Below are positions 8,129 to 18,554 of a DNA stretch of 64,000 bases, piece after piece (the stretch's first letter is position 1; each line of letters starts with the position of its first letter). The notes under the pieces are model-generated. The model saw nothing but the letters and a program-made list of their open reading frames with translations, searched no databases and had not been told where the DNA came from. The position numbers and the translations under genes were made by a program. Source of the stretch: a bacterium. Its GTDB lineage: Bacteria; Joyebacterota; Joyebacteria; Joyebacterales; Joyebacteraceae. The stretch lies in the NCBI GenBank assembly GCA_025774245.1, contig JALGWI010000021.1, positions 1 to 64,000 of the forward strand, in the 5' to 3' direction.

Positions 8129-9634
8129 TCACGGCCCGGCGCCGTCTCGCGGACCGCCGCGGACGCGTTCCCCCTGCGATTCCACCCGTCTGTCGACGAA
8201 CCCCCGCACGAACCGAACGAAGGCGTACACGTCGGCGAAGTTGCTCACGACCCCGACGGAGACGCGCACGGCGCCCGAGCTCTTGCCGTCGATACAGAGG
8301 CGGAGGTCGTCGAGCGTCAGCCGTTCGTCCGGCTTCGAGAAGCAGGCGACGAGCTCCGGCTGGGAGATCCCGAGCGCCACCTCCCCGCCACCCGGGTTGC
8401 AGAAGCAGCCCGTGCGGAGCGAGATGTTGACCCTCGCCGCCTCCTGCTCGACCAGGAGGTGGTCGAAGAAGCGGCCGTCCGGATCGTAGAAGTTCATCGT
8501 CACCGTGCCACCGCGCATGTGCGTGTCGAGCGGGCCGTAGATGCGCACCACCGGCTCCCCGTTCGAGTGGCGCACGTCGACCAGGTTCGAAAGGAGCCAG
8601 CCGGTCAGGCACCGCACCCTCGTGTGGATCGTCTCGATCCCGATCTCGGTCATGTGATCGAGTCCGATCTCCACGGCCGGCAGACAGAGGTAGTTGACGG
8701 TTCCGTCCTCGAACGCCGCCTCGTTGTCGTGGAGGTAGTACTTGTCGCCCTGCACGGAGGCGACCGTGATCGTGCCGCCGGCGAACCACGGGCGATCGAG
8801 CTTCGTGAGCGCCTTCCTCCGAGCGAGGAGACACCCGACGCCCGTCGGATACCCGAACATCTTGTAGAACGAGATCGCCACGTAGTCCGGCTTCCAGCGG
8901 CCGAGGTCCAGGCGGTTGCTGGCAACGAACGCCGCGGCATCGAGGAGGACGTCCCAGCCCGCGCTTTGCGCGAGGCCGACCCACTCGAGCGGGTGCTGCA
9001 CGCCCGAGAAGTTCGACTGCGCCGGGTACGCGAAGAGGTTGTCGCTCCCCCGACGCACGTGGTTGAGCTCCGTCACGAGCACGGTCTCGTCGACCCGCGT
9101 GTCGGGAAGCACGATCGGCACGTAGGTCGCGTCGACGACCCTCGCCCGCGCGAACTCGCGGATCCCGTTGACCGAGTTGTGGTTGTCGAACGTCAGCAGG
9201 AAACGGCCGCCGGGCCTGAACGGATACGCCTCCCCCACGAGCTTGAGCGCGCCCGTGGCGTTCGGCGTGAAGATGGCGGCGTACTCGTCCGGGCTCGCGT
9301 TGAAGAACTCGAGCACCCGCCCCCGGGTGCGCTCGATGAGGTGCGTCATCGCGAGGGAGGTCGGATTCGAGGAGTGCGGGTTGCCGAACACGCCCTTGCA
9401 CAGAAGATCCAGGTGCTCTTTGAGCTGGCTGTCGGCGTAGAGGCTCCCGCCGGTGTAGTCGAGGTAGACGTGGCTGTGCTCGTCGACCCGGCCGTACTCG
9501 GCCGCGCGGAGTTCGTCCAGCTTCCGGGTGGTCTCGAAACCGGGGTAGTCCCGCAGGAACCCGGCGTAGGCAGCAGCCAGACCCTCGGCGCCGTGGCGCT
9601 TCTCGCGCGCTACCTGCAACTGGTCCTCCCGCAT
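8129..9634 (-). CDS. class V aminotransferase, molybdenum-cofactor-sulfurase-like PLP enzyme
   Basis: 501 residues. The PLP-binding Lys is K258 in SFYKMFGYPTG and the PLP-ring Asp is D232 in LLDAAAF. RTGCFCNPGGGE (C410, C412) is the signature of the MoCo sulfurase N-terminal domain rather than of IscS or SufS. The YLDYTGGSLYADSQ start (residues 57-70) also fits that family. These enzymes take sulfur from cysteine as a persulfide. The C-terminal MOSC domain of eukaryotic MOCOS is missing, as in many bacterial homologues, so the sulfur acceptor is uncertain. The gene follows the radical SAM gene by 64 bases on the same strand, probably as one operon. Confidence 0.85.
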   Translation of the reverse strand: MREDQLQVAREKRHGAEGLAAAYAGFLRDYPGFETTRKLDELRAAEYGRVDEHSHVYLDYTGGSLYADSQLKEHLDLLCKGVFGNPHSSNPTSLAMTHLIERTRGRVLEFFNASPDEYAAIFTPNATGALKLVGEAYPFRPGGRFLLTFDNHNSVNGIREFARARVVDATYVPIVLPDTRVDETVLVTELNHVRRGSDNLFAYPAQSNFSGVQHPLEWVGLAQSAGWDVLLDAAAFVASNRLDLGRWKPDYVAISFYKMFGYPTGVGCLLARRKALTKLDRPWFAGGTITVASVQGDKYYLHDNEAAFEDGTVNYLCLPAVEIGLDHMTEIGIETIHTRVRCLTGWLLSNLVDVRHSNGEPVVRIYGPLDTHMRGGTVTMNFYDPDGRFFDHLLVEQEAARVNISLRTGCFCNPGGGEVALGISQPELVACFSKPDERLTLDDLRLCIDGKSSGAVRVSVGVVSNFADVYAFVRFVRGFVDRRVESQGERVRGGPRDGAGP

Positions 9635-9698
9635 TCGGGGAATACTGACCGGCCAACCCGTCCGACCACCCGCCGCCGCCGAAACGCAACGCGCGGCA

Positions 9699-10805
9699 CT
9701 AGCTCGTGCGCGCCGCTCCCCTCAGACGGCCGGAGACGTAGAGCGCGACCTTCCGTCGAAGCGACAGGTTGGACACGTGATGGCAGCACCTCGCGCAGAT
9801 TGGAAGGAGCCGTCGCTTGAGAACGCGGCGAAGCCTCGCGCGCCGCTCGCCCTCCCAGATCTGCCGGAGGGATTGCTTCCTGAGGTCGCCCAGCGGGTAG
9901 TCGTCGAGGTGGGAACAGGGCATCACGACGCCGAAGGGATCCGCGATCAGCTCGCGGCCGACGACGGAGCACCTGCGGACCGGGAAGCGTCCGGCCGCGA
10001 TCGCCTCGGGTGTCATCGCCGCCAGGTACAGAAGCGAAGGCGAGGGATCTCTCTTCGACTGCTCGCGCGCGAAGTCGCGGATGGACTCCGCCTGTGCGCG
10101 AGACGGCAGAAGAGAATCGTCACCGGGGATGAACTCCGAGCCGGCGGCGACCTCGTCCCCGACGCGGCTGGACGAGACCTCGCCCTCCGGGCTCTCGCTG
10201 ATGAGCTGGTAGCTCAGGGACTCGATCCCGAGATCCTCGGCGACTCTCTGCACCCTCGTGAGGGAATCCGCGTTGATCGACGAGATCGTGCAGTGCATGC
10301 CGATCAGCGGAGTAGACGACCCGGCCTCCTTCCTCGCGGCCTCGAGGCTCCTGATTCCCCCCGCGGCCGACTCGAACACACCCGCCCGGCCACGAACCTC
10401 ATCGTGGATCTCCGGAGGACCGTCGATCGAGACCGTGATCCTGCCGAGCCCCGCTGAGACCAGCTCGGACGAGAGCGACGGCGTCAGGAGCGTCCCGTTG
10501 GTCACGACGTGCACGGAGAATCCACGCTGCTTCGCATCTCGAACGATGCCCGCGAGATCCTTCCTGGTCAGCGGTTCGGCCCCGACCAGGGTGAGCTCGC
10601 GCGCCCCAAGAGCGTGCGCCTCGTCGAGGATTCGGGAGATCTCCTCCGGTGTGAGCTCGTCCTGGGACCGCGCGGTGCCCTTCTTCCAGGTGCCGCACAT
10701 GCTGCACCTGAGGTTGCAGCGGTACGTCAGCCCGAGGGTGACGGTACCGAGACTGCCCCAACCCAGATCCATTTCCTTCCGGATCGCTCTCAAGAGACGA
10801 CGCAA
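9699..10805 (-). CDS. radical SAM protein with SPASM/twitch-like C-terminal domain
   Basis: 368 residues. The radical SAM cluster motif C30-x3-C34-x2-C37 lies in LTYRCNLRCSMCGTW. The C-terminus has C279-x12-G-x4-C297 and C337-x2-C340-C341-H-H. This matches the front of a SPASM domain but with too few Cys for two extra clusters, so a twitch-type single auxiliary [4Fe-4S] cluster is likely. Relatives modify peptides, proteins or small substrates; the substrate here is unknown. It is probably co-transcribed with the PLP enzyme downstream from the promoter at 10894-10922, and the two sit next to genes for proteins with a W-x-x-I-K tail. Confidence 0.85.
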   Translation of the reverse strand: MRRLLRAIRKEMDLGWGSLGTVTLGLTYRCNLRCSMCGTWKKGTARSQDELTPEEISRILDEAHALGARELTLVGAEPLTRKDLAGIVRDAKQRGFSVHVVTNGTLLTPSLSSELVSAGLGRITVSIDGPPEIHDEVRGRAGVFESAAGGIRSLEAARKEAGSSTPLIGMHCTISSINADSLTRVQRVAEDLGIESLSYQLISESPEGEVSSSRVGDEVAAGSEFIPGDDSLLPSRAQAESIRDFAREQSKRDPSPSLLYLAAMTPEAIAAGRFPVRRCSVVGRELIADPFGVVMPCSHLDDYPLGDLRKQSLRQIWEGERRARLRRVLKRRLLPICARCCHHVSNLSLRRKVALYVSGRLRGAARTS

Positions 10806-10893
10806 TCGCTGATCCCCCTGCTCCCTCGTCGTACCGCCGCCGTGCTCCCGACGCCGTTGAGGCGGTCCCCAGCGTGCGCCGCATCCGCTTCCC

Positions 10894-10922
10894 TTCTATC
10901 CCGCCGCGCAGATGAAGTCAAC
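10894..10922 (-). promoter_or_regulatory. promoter for the radical SAM / PLP enzyme operon
   Basis: Minus strand TTGACT (10917-10922), 17-base spacer, TAGAAG (10894-10899), about 90 bases before the start codon at 10805. Confidence 0.55.
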
Positions 10923-11060
10923 AGCGAAGGCCGCGGGCAGTCGAGCGGCGGCCGACGCGGGTCCGCTTCCACGTCCCCGGCGGACAGCGCGTCGTTCGCA
11001 CACGTCGGGCCAGCGAACTTCGGGCAGCCTCCCTGTCGTCACGCACGGAACCGTTCGGTC

Positions 11061-14000
11061 TCAGCGCAGCAACACGAGCTTCCGGTCGATCCGCCCCTCG
11101 GGCGTCTCGAGCCGGTAGAAGTAGACGCCTGAAGGAAGCGCGCGGCCGAGGCGGTCGCGCCCGTCCCAGCGGACGTCGTGGTCGCCGGCTGGCAGACGGC
11201 CCCGGGCGAGCTCGCGCACGAGGCGGCCGCGAAGGTCGTAGACCGAGAGCGTGGCGGGCATTTCGGCAGGAAGGTGGAAGCGGATCTCCGCCTCTCCCCT
11301 CGCGGGGTTCGGCAGGCTCTGGTGGAGCGCGACGGTCGCGTCGACGCCTGTGCCCGCGTCCTCGATGCCCGTCTCGGGAATGTGAAGAACGAGGTACTCG
11401 TCGATCAGGAGGTTCCCGTCGCCGTCGCCCTCCGGCACCTGGATCACGAGGGGATCTCCGTCGTTGGTCCCGTAGGCTCCCACGGCGACGTAGATCGAGT
11501 CAGGCACGTCGCCGAAGAGGTCTTCGAGCCTCATCATCCCCTCGAGCACGGTCCCACTCATGAAGTCGCAGTACGCCGTGTGAAAGAGCTCCTCGGCCCC
11601 GTCGAACCAGCTCGACCAGTTGTTCGAGTCCTCGTTCCCGAGGAGGTACTCCCACCCCGCGACGGTCCCGGCCTTCGACCAGGGCGCCGCGCGCGAACCC
11701 GACGGGTCCCGATCGACGAACAGGAAGTGGTCGAGGCCCGACGTCGAGGTCACCGACTGCGTCGCGAGGTAGATCCAGCTCCCGTCGAACGCCCAGTAGA
11801 GGTTGAGGCCGTCCGACGTCGCGGCGAGCTCCGCGGTCTCGTCGAGGACGCCGTCCATCTCGTACCCCCCGCCGGGAGTCGTGCCCGTCACCGGGAAGCT
11901 CCAGTCGGCGCCGCCGTTGTTGTCCCAGTTTCCGGCGCCGTCGTTCGTGACGAACTCTACCGACGTCGCCCACGGCGGAATCGCGTAGGCGTAGGTCCAC
12001 ACCCCCTCCGCGGGGTCCCACGTCATGGCCGGATCCGGCCCCACGATCTCGTGCCAGCCGCTGTGCCCGACGTGGATGTAGACGGGGTCGGTCGAAGGCG
12101 GAAGCACGCCGCGACAGTCGAGGCCGTAGCAGATCGTGACCGACGTGCCGGTCTCGGGGACGGGCGGCTCCCACCACACGCACGTGTCGGGTGCCGCTCC
12201 CCCCCCGCTTCCGACCCAGACGTGCTGGATCGGCGACCGCTTGACGTGGCCGAGGCCGTCCTCGGCCTCCACGTAGTAGTCGAGGAGGACGTCCTCGTAA
12301 CCGGTGAGGTGCGCGAAGTACTCGTCGGCAATGTAGCTCGGCATCACCGTGAAGTCGATCCCCGGGTCGCCGTGCACGTTCGCAGCCGGGAAGTCGCGGT
12401 GCGTCATCGCGACCGCTTGCCACTCCCCGACGCCCGGGCCGCCCGCGTACGTCTCGTTCACGTCGGTCGACATCGGGTTCACCCCGTCGTCGTCCGCGCG
12501 GATCATGACGTCTACCGAGGCCACGCCCGAGACGTCGTAGACGAAGGTCCAGACGTGGAAGTCCTGGCTCATCGGGAACCCGCTCCCGCCGGGGTAGCTC
12601 CAGAGCGAGCCCGCACCGTAGCCGCCGGGGTTCCACGGGAGCCGCTGCGGAAGCCAGATCGTCGGCGGGACCGTGTCGCCGCCCGACCCGATCGCCGCGT
12701 CGGCGTAGGCGACCGCGTTGTTGCACGCGAGCGTTGCCTTGATCTCGTGGTCGAGCGACGTGCCGTAGTACATGTAGCCGCTCTCGTATCCCGCGAGGAG
12801 GAAGTGCCACGCCTTCTCCGCGTCGTTAGCGCCGAGCGAGGGTCGCTGGATCCTGGCCGGGTCGAGCGGGCCGGCGATCGCCTCTGCCGTCTCGACGCGG
12901 TTCTGCGCGGCCGTCAGGACGGCCCAGTTCCGCTCGTCGATCGCCCAGCCGCCGGGGATGTCGAAGCTCCCGGAGGCGTCGTGCAGGGGCCAGTTCCAGT
13001 TGATGAACTGCGGGCTGCCGAAGTCGCCGTCGGCGTTCACCCATCCGCCGTCCTCGACGTGCACGACGTCGGCCGGATCGAGCGGATGGTCGGCCAGGTA
13101 CTCGGCGACCGTCGTCGGCTCGTACCCGAGACCGGCGGCCGCGTGGCTGAACTGGGAGACGTTCTCGTACCAGTACGAGAAGCCCCCCGACCATGCGTTG
13201 TCGCCGTCGTGGGCGAAGAGGATGAGCATCGGGTGCTGCGGGTCGTTGTGCTGGTCGATCGCCTCGATCTCGCCGGTGCCGTAGAGGCCGTAGCCCTCGT
13301 TCCACGACATCGCGTTCGCGGCGGGAACGACGACGATCTTCGACTCCTCCCCCGTGGCGGGATCGACGTACCGGGCGTTGTGCGGACGGAAGCCGTACGG
13401 CGGAGGGACCTTCACGGTGACGCCACGCGGGATGTAGATGCCGTAGTACTCGGGCTGCGCCGGGTTCACCTGGTCGGCGCGGTTCGGCGGATCGCAGTTG
13501 TCCTGGTTCGCCTGGAACGGGTAGTTCTCGCACGCTCGCGATATGTGGATGTCGGCCACCACCGACCACTCGATCCCCTCCTCGACGAGGACCGGGATGA
13601 GCCGCTCGGAGAAACACGTCTCGGCCGGGAAGAACCCGACCGAGAGATCCGAGTCGCCCCAGGCCGAGGGGAAAGCCGCCTTCTGGATCTGGATCTCCTT
13701 CCGGAAGGCGTTCTCGTCCATGAGGGGGTAGATGCCGTGGTGGTGGCCCACCAGAACCATGTCGCAGCGCGTGCGGCCGCCCGAGGTCGTCCAGTTCCGC
13801 GCCTCGCGGTACCACTGGTACCAGTCGGGCGCGTAGAGCCCGCCGCTCCAACCGGCGTCGCCCAGGCTCGTGATGTTCTCGATGAGCGACCCGGCGAAGC
13901 TCACCTGCGCTCCGGCGTCCGGGAGGTCGAGGATCGAGAAGATCGCGTCGCGCGGGTAGTGCTGGTAGTCGCCGACACGGTCGGGCTTCCCGAAGATCTC

Positions 14001-14228
14001 CGCCTCGTCGTTCTCGGAGTGCCCTGTGACGATCGTCTCGTACGCCTTCTCGTAGGCGTCCCCCTCCCACGTCGAGAGATCCGGCCAGTAGATCGGCTGG
14101 TGCATGTGCCAGAGATAGGTCGTGTGGACAGGCGCGGCGAAGGCCGCCGCGCCTGGGGAAACCAGAACGATGATCGTGAGGAGAGCGGTCAGGGACCGCA
14201 GGGTCGCCCGCGCCGGATGCTCGTTCAT
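11061..14228 (-). CDS. secreted GH57 glycoside hydrolase with CBM25-like and FlgD/Por-type C-terminal domains
   Basis: 1055 residues. Signal peptide about 1-31. The GH57 catalytic domain (about 33-500) shows HMHQP (41-45), GFFPAETCFS with the probable nucleophile E203, and AHDGDNAW with the probable acid D341, the pattern of amylopullulanase-type enzymes. Around residues 700-790 a module with YIHVGHSGWHE and FVTNDGAGNWDNN matches starch-binding CBM25. A further beta-rich domain is followed by a FlgD-like tail (about 965-1055: SLPNPARGEAEIRF..., SGVYFYRLE...RKLVLLR) of the kind used by type IX secretion. It probably degrades alpha-glucans outside the cell or at its surface. No ribosome binding site precedes the ATG (see 14235-14263). 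Confidence 0.88.
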   Translation of the reverse strand: MNEHPARATLRSLTALLTIIVLVSPGAAAFAAPVHTTYLWHMHQPIYWPDLSTWEGDAYEKAYETIVTGHSENDEAEIFGKPDRVGDYQHYPRDAIFSILDLPDAGAQVSFAGSLIENITSLGDAGWSGGLYAPDWYQWYREARNWTTSGGRTRCDMVLVGHHHGIYPLMDENAFRKEIQIQKAAFPSAWGDSDLSVGFFPAETCFSERLIPVLVEEGIEWSVVADIHISRACENYPFQANQDNCDPPNRADQVNPAQPEYYGIYIPRGVTVKVPPPYGFRPHNARYVDPATGEESKIVVVPAANAMSWNEGYGLYGTGEIEAIDQHNDPQHPMLILFAHDGDNAWSGGFSYWYENVSQFSHAAAGLGYEPTTVAEYLADHPLDPADVVHVEDGGWVNADGDFGSPQFINWNWPLHDASGSFDIPGGWAIDERNWAVLTAAQNRVETAEAIAGPLDPARIQRPSLGANDAEKAWHFLLAGYESGYMYYGTSLDHEIKATLACNNAVAYADAAIGSGGDTVPPTIWLPQRLPWNPGGYGAGSLWSYPGGSGFPMSQDFHVWTFVYDVSGVASVDVMIRADDDGVNPMSTDVNETYAGGPGVGEWQAVAMTHRDFPAANVHGDPGIDFTVMPSYIADEYFAHLTGYEDVLLDYYVEAEDGLGHVKRSPIQHVWVGSGGGAAPDTCVWWEPPVPETGTSVTICYGLDCRGVLPPSTDPVYIHVGHSGWHEIVGPDPAMTWDPAEGVWTYAYAIPPWATSVEFVTNDGAGNWDNNGGADWSFPVTGTTPGGGYEMDGVLDETAELAATSDGLNLYWAFDGSWIYLATQSVTSTSGLDHFLFVDRDPSGSRAAPWSKAGTVAGWEYLLGNEDSNNWSSWFDGAEELFHTAYCDFMSGTVLEGMMRLEDLFGDVPDSIYVAVGAYGTNDGDPLVIQVPEGDGDGNLLIDEYLVLHIPETGIEDAGTGVDATVALHQSLPNPARGEAEIRFHLPAEMPATLSVYDLRGRLVRELARGRLPAGDHDVRWDGRDRLGRALPSGVYFYRLETPEGRIDRKLVLLR

Positions 14229-14234
14229 ACTACT

Positions 14235-14263
14235 ATTCTAGCACCGCGGCGCGTCCATCCGAA
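14235..14263 (-). promoter_or_regulatory. promoter of the GH57 gene, implying a leaderless mRNA
   Basis: Minus strand TAGAAT (14235-14240) lies six bases from the ATG at 14228, with TTCGGA 17 bases further upstream (14258-14263). Transcription would begin at or within a base or two of the start codon, and no Shine-Dalgarno sequence is visible. Confidence 0.45.
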
Positions 14264-14298
14264 CGGGAACCGGCCGCGCCGGAATCGGCCGTACGGGC

Positions 14299-15210
14299 CT
14301 ACCGCCCCTCGATCCTGACGCGGTTCTTCCCGCCTCCCTGGCTCTCGGAGAGCATCTTGTCCGCCCTCTGGAGGAGCGACTCGACCGAGTCGCCGCGCTT
14401 CGCCACCGCGCCGCCGATCGAGGTGGAGACGCGGATGGTGCCATTGGCCGTCCGAAGCTCGGCCTTCTTCACGAGCGTCCGGAGCCGCTCGGCCGCTTTC
14501 TTGAGCTCCGACCGGCTGACGTTCCTGACGATGCTGAACAGCTCGCCGCTGCTCCACCGACCGAGCGAGTCCCTCGGACGCGAGTTGTCGACGAGGACGT
14601 CGGCCAGGACGCGGATCATCTGCTCCGCCGTCTGCGGGCCGTGCTCGCCACGGACCTTCTTGAGTCCGCCGATGCTGAGGAAGAGAACACCGAACGGTTT
14701 GCCCAACCTGTCGAACTCGGCGAGGCACGCCGACAGCTCGTCCTCGAGGTAGCGTCGATTCGGAAGGCACGTGAGCGCATCAAGGAGCTCCGCGTCGCCC
14801 GCCTCACGGAGACGATCGCGGATCGTCGTCTTCGGCGAGCCGTCTGAGAACACTTGCACGACCCCGACGATCTCCTCCCCCGTCTCGCCCTCCCTGAGCG
14901 CCGTGACGCGCGTGTGCACGGGAATGCGGTGCCCGTCCTTCCGGCGGACGTAGGTCTCCGCCTCGCGATGCCGTCCATCCTCCAGCGTGGCCATGAGGTG
15001 ACACCCGCCCTCGCAGAGAGAGTTTTCCTCGGAGTCCGTGCACGCGAGGACGTTGTCCCGGCAGGAACGCCCAAGGACCTCGTCGCTCGTGAAGCCGGTC
15101 ATCCTCTCGGCCGTTCCGTTCCAGTAGGTGATCGTCAGGTTCCGGTCGATGAGGCAGACGCCGTCCGGAAGCTGGTCCAGCAGCATGCGGTGGAGCTCAT
15201 TCTTCTCCAT
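14299..15210 (-). CDS. PAS-GGDEF protein with degenerate active site
   Basis: 303 residues. A PAS domain (about 8-125) includes a Cys-containing insert (C50, C57, C66, C70). A GGDEF domain starts with DALTCLPNRRYLEDEL (about 144-159). The diguanylate cyclase signature is eroded: the expected RWGGDEF reads RWSSGEL (218-224), and the metal-binding Asp residues of the usual L-D-I-D-x-F-K are S179 and G181. Cyclase activity is therefore doubtful; a GTP- or c-di-GMP-sensing or protein-contact role is more likely. No membrane segment and no EAL domain are present. The gene is divergent from the exported protein at 15605 and 70 bases upstream of the GH57 gene. Confidence 0.82.
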   Translation of the reverse strand: MEKNELHRMLLDQLPDGVCLIDRNLTITYWNGTAERMTGFTSDEVLGRSCRDNVLACTDSEENSLCEGGCHLMATLEDGRHREAETYVRRKDGHRIPVHTRVTALREGETGEEIVGVVQVFSDGSPKTTIRDRLREAGDAELLDALTCLPNRRYLEDELSACLAEFDRLGKPFGVLFLSIGGLKKVRGEHGPQTAEQMIRVLADVLVDNSRPRDSLGRWSSGELFSIVRNVSRSELKKAAERLRTLVKKAELRTANGTIRVSTSIGGAVAKRGDSVESLLQRADKMLSESQGGGKNRVRIEGR

Positions 15211-15604
15211 GTCTATGCACCCCCTCCTGCGCTCCAGCGGGACGCGGGACGGCCAGCCCGTCGCCGCGAACCCGGCGAGGATTCCTTACTTCTGGGGACA
15301 ATAGTGCATGGATCATGCCATCGTGAGAGGCTGGGGCGAGTTCGCCGATCGAGCGACTCACCTGGATCTCAACCGATCCAGGAGCGGCTGCGCCTGGCAC
15401 CCGCGCCCGTCCCTATTCCACATGACTCGGGTCCGGCACGTGCCGTTGCTCTGAGGCCTGCCAACGGCGCTCCCCGCGAACAGCAGTCAAGAAAACCCTT
15501 GACTGACTGATGCACAGGCGCTATGACCGAGTCGTCGCACCTGTGATGATGCATCCGAAGCGGTATGTCAGGTGATGACTTAAGCATGAGAGGAGAGGAG
15601 AGAC
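15211..15604. other. divergent intergenic region
   Basis: 394 bases between the PAS-GGDEF gene (minus) and an exported-protein gene (plus). One promoter candidate for the plus gene is visible (15499-15527). I found no RNA gene or repeat in the rest. Confidence 0.5.
15499..15527 (+). promoter_or_regulatory. promoter for the exported WGxIK-tail protein
   Basis: TTGACT (15499-15504), 17-base spacer, TATGAC (15522-15527); start codon 78 bases downstream. Confidence 0.5.
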
Positions 15605-16213
15605 ATGACGCGTCTGCGCATCCTCGGGATTGCCGTTCTCGGCGCCTCTGTCCTGGCACTGGCCTTCCCCGTCGCCTCCCAGGGGCAGTACATCTGGGGA
15701 ACCAGCACTGCGGAGCTCACCACGGACCCAGGCTTCGAGGGCTACTGGAAGTACTGCTTCGAGATCGGGTGGGACGTTTCGGAGTTCGGACACGGTGTCA
15801 GTCACGCGAGCATGATCCTCGGCCTCGAGGACTGCTTCTGCGCCTGCGACGATCCCTACTTCATGTGTGCTGATCCAGCCGGGAGCGGTCCCGGCGTGGG
15901 CGGCTGCACCGTCTACTACTACTGCGAGTTTGACTGCGAGGGGAATCCGCACTTCCCGGGCGAGGGCCCGACCATCAAGTTCGAGCCCGACGAGGACGAC
16001 TGCGAACCGGGCTACACCGGTTGGATAGAAGCCTGTTTCTACTCCCTGTTCGAGCCGACCGACCCCGGCGTCTTCCCCGACGTCCTCGGCATCAAGTTCG
16101 CCACACAGACAGAGACCGGCGACCTCGAAGGGGTCCTCCCCTTCTGCGAGTGCGGTATCACTCCGGTCGACCACGCGACGTGGTCGGTCATCAAGTCGAT
16201 CTACCGTCCGTAG
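15605..16213 (+). CDS. Cys-rich exported protein with WSxIK C-terminal tail
   Basis: 202 residues, ATG preceded by AGGAGAG. Signal peptide about 1-26 (cleavage near VASQG or just after). The mature part is acidic and rich in Cys, with CFCACDD and CEFDCEGN clusters that could form disulfides or bind metal. I recognise no domain. It ends in VDHATWSVIKSIYRP, which aligns without gaps with the tails of the proteins ending at 7167 and 8040, apart from one extra Pro. It is monocistronic, with its own promoter and a terminator at 16265-16295. Function unknown. Confidence 0.75.
   Translation: MTRLRILGIAVLGASVLALAFPVASQGQYIWGTSTAELTTDPGFEGYWKYCFEIGWDVSEFGHGVSHASMILGLEDCFCACDDPYFMCADPAGSGPGVGGCTVYYYCEFDCEGNPHFPGEGPTIKFEPDEDDCEPGYTGWIEACFYSLFEPTDPGVFPDVLGIKFATQTETGDLEGVLPFCECGITPVDHATWSVIKSIYRP
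16166..16207 (+). other. WGxIK C-terminal tail motif, copy 3
   Basis: Codes for VDHATWSVIKSIYR; a single Pro codon and the stop follow. Confidence 0.6.
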
Positions 16214-16264
16214 CGATCGCCGCGCGGCAGGCGGTCCGCGCGCACTTCCGACCGCGGAACAAGA

Positions 16265-16295
16265 GATCGGGCTCCCACGAGTGGGGAGCCCGATC
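16265..16295. terminator. bidirectional terminator between the exported protein and groEL
   Basis: GATCGGGCTCCC (16265-16276) pairs with GGGAGCCCGATC (16284-16295) around a 7-base loop, between two convergent genes. The minus side continues TCTTGTT. Confidence 0.75.
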
Positions 16296-16363
16296 TTGCA
16301 GTTCATCGATGGAAGTCCGGAACCCCCGCGGCGAACACGAACCCGAGCGGGAGACCCGTACCC

Positions 16364-18320
<1,957 letters not shown>

Positions 18321-18370
18321 GGTTCTCCCTCCTTGAGGTGGCCAACGCGCATTCACAAACTCCAACTGGT

Positions 18371-18397
18371 CTAGCACTCTATTGGACAGACTGCTAA
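18371..18397 (-). promoter_or_regulatory. CIRCE operator (HrcA binding site)
   Basis: Plus strand CTAGCACTC-N9-GACTGCTAA. The CIRCE consensus is TTAGCACTC-N9-GAGTGCTAA, so 16 of 18 arm bases match and the 9-base spacer is exact. It begins at the -10 element and covers the expected transcription start of groESL. Repression by HrcA is inferred from known CIRCE biology; hrcA is not in the window. Confidence 0.9.
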
Positions 18398-18424
18398 TCT
18401 AGGCGAAACGGGTGCGGGGCGCAA
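18396..18424 (-). promoter_or_regulatory. groESL promoter
   Basis: Minus strand TTGCGC (18419-18424), 17-base spacer, TAGATT (18396-18401), directly adjoining the CIRCE element. Confidence 0.65.
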
Positions 18425-18497
18425 GGGGTTTCTCGGGGTTCAAGGGATAGGATGCGGGGCATTGCGGAGGATTGCCCGGGATCGCCTGCGACCGCGA

Positions 18498-18527
18498 GGG
18501 AGGCCGGTCCCGAAGGCCCGGCCTCCC
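18498..18527 (-). terminator. hairpin after the DUF1254 operon
   Basis: GGGAGGCCGG (18498-18507) pairs with CCGGCCTCCC (18518-18527), 28 bases past the stop of the second DUF1254 gene. No clear T-run follows. Confidence 0.45.
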
Positions 18528-18554
18528 CTGGCCACCGTCGAACCGGAGAGAGCC

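Noticed and set aside
11178-14318. A 1046-residue plus-strand frame opposite the GH57 gene
   Set aside because: Antisense shadow of a clear GH57 protein; low-complexity Val/Arg/Asp composition.
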